Shown here: positions 5,969 to 6,065 of the stretch, piece by piece
How positions within the stretch are numbered: position 1 is the stretch's first letter
Layout of the letters: each line of letters starts with the position of its first letter
Assembly: GCA_013153295.1 (NCBI GenBank)
Contig: JAADEV010000092.1
Coordinates: forward strand, 1-6,065
Length of the DNA stretch: 6,065 nucleotides
From: Aquificota bacterium
GTDB lineage: Bacteria > Aquificota > Aquificia > Aquificales > Hydrogenothermaceae
Direction: 5' to 3'
The notes under the pieces: generated by a model
Database searches by the model: none
What the model saw: only the letters and a program-made list of their open reading frames with translations
Told to the model about the DNA's origin: nothing
Program-made: the position numbers and the translations under genes

Positions 5969-6065
5969 CTAAACCGCCCTTTAGCTCAATCTTTAGTAAA
6001 GTATAGTATATAGGAAAAAGGGGGTATCTCTTCACTTCAGCTGTTGTATGCCGTCGTAAGTGTAT
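5969..6065 (-). promoter_or_regulatory. Upstream region of the minus operon with a tandem TATACT element
   Basis: This 97-bp stretch precedes the peptidase gene. Read on the minus strand it holds TATACTATACT (6010-6000), two overlapping -10-like hexamers about 32-42 nt before the ATG. No good -35 box is seen at 16-18 bp from either, so the promoter call is weak. Further upstream one minus-strand frame runs in from the window edge and ends at a TGA (6034-6032) after ten codons (YTYDGIQQLK). It could be the tail of another gene, in which case the operon would extend right of the window. I cannot identify that tail. Confidence 0.3.

Noticed and set aside
5930..6065. Minus-strand frame open from the right edge into the peptidase start region
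   Set aside because: It runs through promoter-like AT-rich sequence into a shifted frame of the peptidase gene and gives no recognisable protein.

Overview
The window looks like chromosomal DNA from a thermophilic, chemolithoautotrophic bacterium. Aquificota (Hydrogenothermaceae, the Persephonella/Sulfurihydrogenibium group) is the best guess. Reasons are a fumarate reductase iron-sulfur subunit paired with an HdrB-like CCG protein, moderately AT-rich DNA, heavy use of AGA/AGG, ATA and ACA codons, purine-rich coding strands and a tRNA gene without encoded CCA. This placement is inference. No mobile element, CRISPR array or prophage signal was seen.

Layout: a tRNA-Glu(UUC) gene lies at the left edge (12-86), followed by an AT-rich stretch of about 260 bp with no gene. 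A plausible sigma70-type promoter at 281-309 ends that stretch. It would drive a tight three-gene plus-strand operon (350-2807). The genes encode an FrdB/SdhB-type iron-sulfur protein with an unusual third cluster motif, a two-CCG HdrB/SdhE-like protein, and a WrbA-like flavodoxin. Both internal junctions are TAATG stop/start overlaps, so translation is probably coupled.

A minus-strand operon converges on it, with only 5 bp between the facing stop codons; a 7-bp hairpin contains both stops. Read from its promoter side (right to left) this operon encodes an M24 metallopeptidase of the Xaa-Pro type (5968-4901), an unrecognised cysteine-free helical protein of 435 aa (4904-3597, ATGA overlap), and an alpha/beta hydrolase (3574-2813).

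How the genes may work together: the first two plus-strand products together correspond to methanogen thiol:fumarate reductase subunit B, or to SdhB plus SdhE of non-classical (type E) succinate:quinone oxidoreductases. In an autotroph using the reductive TCA cycle they would carry electrons to a fumarate-reducing flavoprotein encoded elsewhere. The co-encoded flavodoxin is an obvious candidate electron partner. The catalytic flavoprotein and any membrane anchor are absent from the window. The minus-strand operon has no evident link to this chemistry; its peptidase and hydrolase look like housekeeping enzymes. The 435-aa protein is the main unknown.
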